From positions 1 through 39,343 of the forward strand of contig JAJZBV010000026.1 in the NCBI GenBank assembly GCA_021851785.1: a stretch of 39,343 nt of DNA, read 5' to 3'. Below are positions 35,277 through 39,343 of the stretch, one piece after another. Under the pieces are notes generated by a model, which saw nothing but the letters and a program-made list of their open reading frames with translations, was not told the origin of the DNA and did not search any database. The stretch is from Pseudomonadota bacterium. Its GTDB lineage: Bacteria; Pseudomonadota; Alphaproteobacteria; Acetobacterales; Acetobacteraceae. A program made the translations under genes and the position numbers. Positions within the stretch are counted from its first letter, which is position 1. Every line of letters starts with the position of its first letter.

Positions 35277-35324
35277 CCTTGCCGCCGCGCAACCGGCGGC
35301 CGCCGATCGATCGAGGAGAGCGCA

Positions 35325-35657
35325 ATGACCTACGTGGTCACGGAAAACTGCATTCGCTGCAAATACATGGACTGTGTCGAGGTGTGCCCGGTCGATTGTT
35401 TTTACGTCGGCGCGAATATGCTGGTCATCCATCCGGACGAGTGCATCGATTGCGGTGTTTGCGAGCCGGAATGTCCGGCCGAGGCGATCGTCCCCGACAG
35501 CGACGACCGTGCTAGTGCCTGGCTCGAGGCCAATCGCAACTATGCCGGACAGTGGCCGAACATCACCCGCAAAGGCACCCCGCCCGAGGATGCCGATGAG
35601 TGGAAGGACAAGCCGGGCAAGGGAGAGTTGTTCTCGCCCGATCCTGGCCAGCCCTGA
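35325..35657 (+). CDS. fdxA: 7Fe ferredoxin FdxA
   Basis: This 110-residue ferredoxin has one [3Fe-4S] and one [4Fe-4S] cluster. Cysteines 9, 17 and 50 should bind the 3Fe cluster and 21, 40, 43 and 46 the 4Fe cluster; Cys12 and Cys25 match the free cysteines of Azotobacter Fd[21 protein letters not shown] and the C-terminal [10 protein letters not shown] tail are typical. AGGAGAG precedes the ATG. It follows the helicase-S4 pair by 48 bases. Electron partners are unknown. Confidence 0.97.
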   Translation: MTYVVTENCIRCKYMDCVEVCPVDCFYVGANMLVIHPDECIDCGVCEPECPAEAIVPDSDDRASAWLEANRNYAGQWPNITRKGTPPEDADEWKDKPGKGELFSPDPGQP

Positions 35658-36005
35658 CCCTGCCTCTCGCCCGCCCCCGACGCAGGGCGTGACCGGCGGC
35701 GCGAATTGTGGTAGTAGAGTGGTTAGGTGTAATTAAGCTGCCACGAACGCCCATGGTGACCGCGCTCCCGGGGGGGCCATCTTTCCGGTGCCTGCCAAAC
35801 CAGGTGGGTGCCGGCCAGGATGCGCTCTTATCCAGGTGTACTCAACGGACGTTCAATGGCATCACGGTTAGGGATCGGGTGACCGCGGCTGCGGCGCGAG
35901 TCGCGGGCGGGGTTTGCTCGGTCCTATGGCTTGGCGTCGATGCGGTGCCGGCTGTGCGGCTTGGCCGCCGGCTCCGGGATCGCCCAGAACAACGAGGTTG
36001 GATGA
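35658..36005 (+). other. 348-bp leader region between fdxA and carD
   Basis: There is no convincing coding frame; a 110-codon frame at 35708-36040 overlaps carD and resembles nothing. A possible promoter at 35706-35735 would give a carD leader of about 260 bases. Part of the leader (about 35780-35820) can fold weakly through short GC arms. No known riboswitch or small RNA is recognised. Confidence 0.5.
35706..35735 (+). promoter_or_regulatory. Possible carD promoter
   Basis: TTGTGG (35706-35711) and TAATTA (35730-35735) are 18 bp apart in the only AT-rich stretch of the fdxA-carD gap. The match to sigma-70 is moderate. Confidence 0.35.
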
Positions 36006-36686
36006 ATGAAACCTGCCGCGGTGGTTGCCGCTTCTCTTGAGAGTGATGGCGCGGTGGCGCGTGAGGTCGTGGCGGAGACGTCCGACACCGGCGCCAAGGT
36101 CGCCCCCGTCAGGTCCGCGCCCGCGGCCCGCAACGATGGCGGCGGCAAGCCGATGCTGCTGGCCCGGGCGCCGGCCAAGGCGGAGAAATTCGTCGCCGGC
36201 GATCATGTCGTTTATCCGACGCATGGGGTCGGCAAGGTGGAGCGCATCGCGGTCGAGGAGATCGCCGGGCACAAGCTGGAGCTGATCCACATCACCTTCG
36301 AGGAAAACCGCATGACGCTCCGCGTGCCGGTGGCGAAGGCGCGGAGTGCTGGGCTGCGCAAGCTCGCGACGCGCAAGCTGTTCGACGAAGCCCTGGCGAT
36401 GCTCAAGGGGCGGGCGCGGATCAAGCGCACGATGTGGTCGCGCCGGGCGCAGGAATATGAGGCGAAGATCAATTCCGGTGATCCGCTGGCGGTGGCCGAG
36501 GTGGTGCGGGATCTTCGCCGCAATGCTGGCCAGCCGGATCAGAGCTTCAGCGAGCGGCAGATTTTCGAGGCGGCGCTGGAACGTCTGGCGGCGGAGCTGG
36601 CGGCGCTCGACAAGACCGACAAGCCGGCGGCGCTGGCCAAGCTTCTCACTATTCTGGAGATCACCGATACCAGGCCGCCGATCTGA
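36006..36686 (+). CDS. carD: CarD-family transcriptional regulator
   Basis: This 226-residue protein binds RNA polymerase beta and stabilises open promoter complexes. Residues 1-58 are a poorly conserved Ala-rich leader. The Tudor-like RNAP-interaction domain follows (FVAGDHVVYPTHGVGKVERI, ITFEENRMTLRVPVAKA), then the helical DNA-binding domain with KRTMWSRRAQEYEAKINSGD. The C-terminal extension (LAALDKTDKPAALAKLL) is usual for alphaproteobacteria. CGAGG precedes ATG 36006; another ATG four bases earlier is in a different frame. The double-hairpin terminator at 36709-36754 follows. Confidence 0.95.
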   Translation: MKPAAVVAASLESDGAVAREVVAETSDTGAKVAPVRSAPAARNDGGGKPMLLARAPAKAEKFVAGDHVVYPTHGVGKVERIAVEEIAGHKLELIHITFEENRMTLRVPVAKARSAGLRKLATRKLFDEALAMLKGRARIKRTMWSRRAQEYEAKINSGDPLAVAEVVRDLRRNAGQPDQSFSERQIFEAALERLAAELAALDKTDKPAALAKLLTILEITDTRPPI

Positions 36687-36708
36687 TTTCTCGCCCTCGG
36701 GAGGGTTT

Positions 36709-36764
36709 CCAAAGGCATTGCCTTTGGTGGGGGTGCAGGGGGCAAAGCCCCCTGCTCTTTCTTT
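36709..36764 (+). terminator. Double-hairpin terminator after carD (dispersed repeat, copy 3)
   Basis: CCAAAGGC-ATT-GCCTTTGG (36709-36727) and CAGGGGGC-AAA-GCCCCCTG (36736-36754) are followed by CTCTTTCTTT. The second stem plus T-rich tail fits a rho-independent terminator for carD. The two-hairpin layout with a GTGGGGG-type linker matches the intergenic repeats at 13027-13070 and 32331-32377. Confidence 0.7.
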
Positions 36765-36775
36765 CGTCGCATATT

Positions 36776-38278
36776 TCAGAGAGATTTCCCCGGAATCCGG
36801 TGGCGGAAGGCGAGGGCTTCGGCGATGTGCTCGCGCCGGACGATCGCCGCGCCGGCGAGGTCGGCGATGCTGCGCCCGATGCGCAGGATGCGGGTGAAAC
36901 CGCGCGCGGAGAGGCGCAGCTTTTCCGCCGCCTGCTCGGCGAAGGCGCGCGCTTCGGCGGCGAGGGCGATGGCGCCGGGTTCGATTTCGGCGTTGATCGC
37001 GGCGCCGCGTTCGCGCTGACGGCGACGCGCCTCGGCGATCCGCGCGGCGACGGCGGCCGACCCTTCGCCGGCCGGGGCGCGCGAAAGTTCGGCCGGCGAA
37101 ACCGGCTGGACCATGACGGTGAGATCGATGCGGTCGAGCAGCGGGCCGCTGATGCGGCTCAGATACTCCTCCCCACAGCGTGGCGCGCGGGTGCATTCGC
37201 GGGTGACGTCGCCGAGATGGCCGCAGCGGCAGGGGTTCATCGCGGCGACGAGCTGGAACCGCGCGGGGTAGGTGATATGCGCGCTGGCGCGTGAGACGGT
37301 GGTGCGTCCGGCCTCCATCGGCTGGCGCAGCGCCTCCAGCGCCGGGCGGGGAAATTCCGGCAATTCGTCGAGGAACAGGACGCCGCGATGGGCGAGCGAG
37401 ACCTCGCCCGGCCGCGCCCGCTGACCGCCGCCGGTGAGCGCCGCCATGGAGGCGGAATGGTGCGGCTCGCGATAGGGCGGGCGCATGAGGAGGCGCCCCT
37501 CCTCGAGCATCCCGGCGACGGAATGGATCATGCTGACTTCCAGCGCCTCCTCCGGGGTGAGATCGGGAAGAAGGCCGGGAAGCCGCGCCGCGAGCATCGA
37601 TTTGCCGCCGCCCGGCGGGCCGATGAGGAGCAGATTATGCGCCCCGGCGGCGGCGATTTCGAGGGCGCGGCGGGCGCTTTCCATCCCCTTCACCTCGGCG
37701 AGATCGGGGCCGCCGATGGCGGGCGGCGGCATCGCGGGCGCCGGCGGGCCGAGCATTTGCGTGCCGCGGAAATGGTTGATCAGGGAGAGGAGATCGGCCG
37801 GCGCGACGATATCGATGTGTCCCGCCCAGGCGGCCTCGCCGCCTTGCGCCCCCGGACAGATCAGGCCGAGGTCGAGCGCCACCGCCGCGATCGCCGCCGG
37901 CAGCACCCCGGCGACGGGGTTGAGCCGGCCATCGAGCGATAGCTCGCCGAGCGCCGCGAATTGCGCCATTTCCTCGCCCGGCAGCACCTCCATCGCGGCG
38001 AGCACGCCAAGCGCGATGGGGAGGTCGAAATGGCTGCCCTCCTTGAGGAGGTCGGCGGGCGCGAGATTGACGATCACCCGCTTGGGCGGCAGCGCGAGAC
38101 CCATGGCGGTGAGGGCGGCGCGCACCCGCTCGCGCGCCTCGCCGACCGCCTTGTCGGGCAGGCCGACGACCAGGATAGTATATATAATTATATCCGATTG
38201 AGTCAACGACCAGCCGAGTTCGGTACAATCTTCCCCAGCTTGAAGCGACCGAACCAAATGCCCCGCGATATCAGTCAA
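36776..38278 (-). CDS. yifB: YifB/ComM-family Mg-chelatase-like AAA ATPase, native 5' end replaced
   Basis: From VVGLPDKAVGEARERVRAAL onward (38170 down to 36776) this is a full YifB/ComM ATPase. It has a Lon-like N domain, Walker A LIGPPGGGKSML, Walker B VLFLDELPEF, a NPCRCG zinc-like/sensor region and the C-terminal helical lid. ComM promotes branch migration of transformed DNA in naturally competent bacteria. The first ~38 residues of every family member (the strand-rich AFQG-type opening up to PAF) are missing. The frame instead runs into MTDIAGHLVRSLQAGEDC and SDIIIY, which belong to the neighbouring AT-rich element. The gene is probably non-functional or makes an altered N-terminus. The start given is that of the open frame; no native start exists. 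Confidence 0.85.
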   Translation of the reverse strand: MTDIAGHLVRSLQAGEDCTELGWSLTQSDIIIYTILVVGLPDKAVGEARERVRAALTAMGLALPPKRVIVNLAPADLLKEGSHFDLPIALGVLAAMEVLPGEEMAQFAALGELSLDGRLNPVAGVLPAAIAAVALDLGLICPGAQGGEAAWAGHIDIVAPADLLSLINHFRGTQMLGPPAPAMPPPAIGGPDLAEVKGMESARRALEIAAAGAHNLLLIGPPGGGKSMLAARLPGLLPDLTPEEALEVSMIHSVAGMLEEGRLLMRPPYREPHHSASMAALTGGGQRARPGEVSLAHRGVLFLDELPEFPRPALEALRQPMEAGRTTVSRASAHITYPARFQLVAAMNPCRCGHLGDVTRECTRAPRCGEEYLSRISGPLLDRIDLTVMVQPVSPAELSRAPAGEGSAAVAARIAEARRRQRERGAAINAEIEPGAIALAAEARAFAEQAAEKLRLSARGFTRILRIGRSIADLAGAAIVRREHIAEALAFRHRIPGKSL

Positions 38279-38379
38279 GGATGAAACATCCAGCCGGTCG
38301 TGTGCCTATGCCTGCTCCCCGGTAACTCTGGTCGAAAAACCTCGCAAAATCTGCGAGTGGTTGCGCCAGCAAGGCGATC
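38174..38379. other. Junction segment between yifB and the mobile remnant
   Basis: This stretch starts with an AT-rich 30 bp and then has intermediate GC. It contains two TTGACT copies on the minus strand (38201-38206 and near 38270) and a small hairpin CTCGCA/TGCGAG at 38341-38357. A minus-strand frame ending at 38271 reads WRDNERITIALLAQPL, which looks protein-like but which I cannot identify. No attachment site or inverted terminal repeat is recognised. Confidence 0.4.
38177..38206 (-). promoter_or_regulatory. Sigma-70-like promoter at the element edge, pointing into yifB
   Basis: On the minus strand TTGACT (38201-38206) and TATACT (38177-38182) lie 18 bp apart in an AT-rich run, right at the junction with yifB. 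The match is the best in the window. Transcription would enter the truncated yifB. Confidence 0.5.
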
Positions 38380-38862
38380 GTGATTCTCTCGTTGTCACGC
38401 CAACCATCATTCGGTCGGGGTGGAGCTGTCGAAGCGGGTGTTTTGCTGTGGAATCCTGGAGACGCAATGAGGGCTGCGGCGTGGGCGTACGGCGCATGGA
38501 TGATAGATCGAGGCGGCTCCGAGTCTGGTGAAGAAATAAGAGCTATCAAGCAGGTACGCTCCTTTATAGAAATGCATGGTGAGTCACGTTTTACGCCAAT
38601 AGGAGCAAATAATTTTGTTAGAACAAACAACATAGTCGGGTGGAGCCGACAATATGACGGAATCACCGAATATTTGATAATGCCGGAGGTTTGGAAAAGC
38701 GAAATATGCAAAAATTTAAACCCAATGTTCGTAGCAAAAACGCTTATTGAATATGGGTTTTTAATTAATGTCAGCAACAATTTGGTTACAACACGGATTT
38801 CTGTATCAGAAAACCTAATAGCTAGGGTATATAGGGTGACTAGTAAGATTTTGGAAAAATAA
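38380..38862 (+). pseudogene. C-terminal remnant of a DUF927-type mobile-element protein
   Basis: The frame (160 codons from GTG 38380, ATG 38467 also in frame) resembles the C-terminus of DUF927 plasmid/phage replication-helicase proteins. It shows AMRAAAWAYGAWMIDRGG, IEMHGESRFTPI, EYLIMPEVWKSEIC and NPMFVAKTLIEYGFL. The P-loop ATPase region that makes up the bulk of such proteins is absent, and a stop codon in frame at 38323-38325 closes it upstream. It is therefore a 5'-truncated fragment. From about 38520 the codons become AT-rich, unlike the rest of the window. It is convergent with the relaxase tail, with 11 bp between stops. Confidence 0.55.
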
Positions 38863-38873
38863 TAAAATAAGAA

Positions 38874-39343
38874 TTACCGCATATTAAACGACGGTATATC
38901 TTCCTCTTCTGGCTGCGTCGGTTGCTGACTGTTGTTATTTTTAAGTAATTCCGGTTTTATAGATTCAATCTTTTTTCCGATCTTGCCGGACGGCATGTGG
39001 ATTCTAACTTTCGGCTCAGGCTGTTTATTTTCTATCTTCATATCTGGTGTTTCAGGTTGAACTCCGCTCTGTGGCATGATCGTATTTATCGATATCCCCA
39101 TGGCATCAAGCGCATTTCTCGGCTCGTCGGCGCGCGCCAGGGCTTTGGCCAGGTGGGCGACGATTTCGTCGCGCGACCTCAAATCCCGCGCCTCCGCCTC
39201 GATTAATCCGGCGCGTCCGATTTTCATTTCCGCGTCCGGGAAGCCTTTCACCGCCTCGCGGGCGACGAAAATTTGCAGATCCTCCCGGTGGCGGGTGGCC
39301 GCGACATAGGCGGCTCGCCGGCTTTCAGCCGTCGGCATCCACA
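38874..39343 (-). CDS. TraA/MobF-like conjugative relaxase-helicase, C-terminal part
   Basis: The frame is open through the window edge, so the 5' part lies outside. The visible 156 codons begin with SRRAAYVAATRHREDLQIFVA, the helicase motif VI region found near the end of TraA/MobA-type relaxase-helicases, which nick and unwind plasmid DNA for conjugation. A polar tail follows, Lys/Pro/Gln-rich, ending EEEDIPSFNMR. The codons for the motif VI part are GC-rich like the chromosome, while those for the tail (below about 39080) are AT-rich. It could belong to an ICE, an integrated plasmid or a mobilisable island. Confidence 0.65.
   Translation of the reverse strand, partial: WMPTAESRRAAYVAATRHREDLQIFVAREAVKGFPDAEMKIGRAGLIEAEARDLRSRDEIVAHLAKALARADEPRNALDAMGISINTIMPQSGVQPETPDMKIENKQPEPKVRIHMPSGKIGKKIESIKPELLKNNNSQQPTQPEEEDIPSFNMR

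Noticed and set aside
35708-36040. 110-codon open frame between fdxA and carD
   Set aside because: No ribosome site and no recognisable features; it runs out of frame into carD. The region is better seen as a leader.
38271-38780. 169-codon minus-strand frame overlapping the DUF927-like fragment, with a protein-like WRDNERITIALLAQPL segment near its end
   Set aside because: Most of it is antisense to the recognisable fragment. Only the last ~48 codons look protein-like and I cannot assign them, so I describe them under the junction segment instead of calling a gene.

Overview
The window is high-GC DNA of an alphaproteobacterium, most probably from the Acetobacteraceae. The evidence is the uniformly GC-rich codon use, the fused IscR/cysteine desulfurase/ferredoxin/MnmA block, the short HprK-RapZ-EIIA-HPr-EI regulatory PTS, the SUV3-like helicase/S4/FdxA/CarD string, and an intracellular PHA depolymerase with a cysteine lipase box. 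The family assignment is inference from gene content; no rRNA is present. Apart from the two ends, this is dense chromosomal housekeeping DNA with many 1-17 nt start/stop overlaps.

Left edge to 9.2 kb: a frameshifted IS630-type transposase tail abuts the 3' end of nrdJ (B12-dependent ribonucleotide reductase). Then come a SAM methyltransferase, a divergent sulfotransferase, ilvE with an amidase just downstream on the minus strand, a NIPSNAP-domain protein and a small alpha/beta hydrolase.

9.2-14.4 kb (plus strand): cysE, iscR, two tandem cysteine desulfurases, a [2Fe-2S] ferredoxin, a block of palindromes, mnmA and tRNA-Met(CAU). This looks like a cysteine-synthesis and sulfur-mobilisation unit that ends in the tRNA thiolase, with no IscU/SufB scaffold. 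The mnmA stop codon lies inside the tRNA gene, and the gene on the other strand also ends inside the tRNA.

14.4-23.4 kb (minus strand, read right to left): a LiuC-like crotonase, RidA, acetyl-CoA synthetase, an exported PRC-barrel protein, an MFS transporter, a beta-keto-acid cleavage enzyme and a YdiJ-type FAD/Fe-S dehydrogenase. They may form a catabolic unit whose substrate I cannot name.

23.5-27.8 kb (plus): hprK-rapZ-EIIA(Man)-HPr-EI, a regulatory PTS with no sugar permease. 27.9-32.3 kb (plus): dapF-mtaB-ftsY and a PHA depolymerase. 32.4-36.7 kb (plus): SUV3-like helicase, S4 RNA-binding protein, 7Fe ferredoxin FdxA and CarD.

Right edge (38.17 kb to the end): the expected first ~38 codons of a YifB/ComM ATPase gene are absent and replaced by unrelated, AT-rich sequence. 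It carries a promoter-like element pointing into yifB, a C-terminal remnant of a DUF927-type protein, and the C-terminus of a TraA/MobF-like relaxase-helicase. This is the edge of an integrated or decayed conjugative element, or an assembly junction.

Two layers of small repeats run through the window. One is short tandem repeats (12-20 bp, 2-5 copies) sitting at gene starts or stops at seven places. The other is a dispersed double-hairpin intergenic repeat at three places. I did not find a wholly new defence system or similar. The most unusual items are the mnmA/tRNA overlap, the scaffold-less sulfur cassette, the unassigned catabolic cluster, the terminal minisatellites and the yifB junction.
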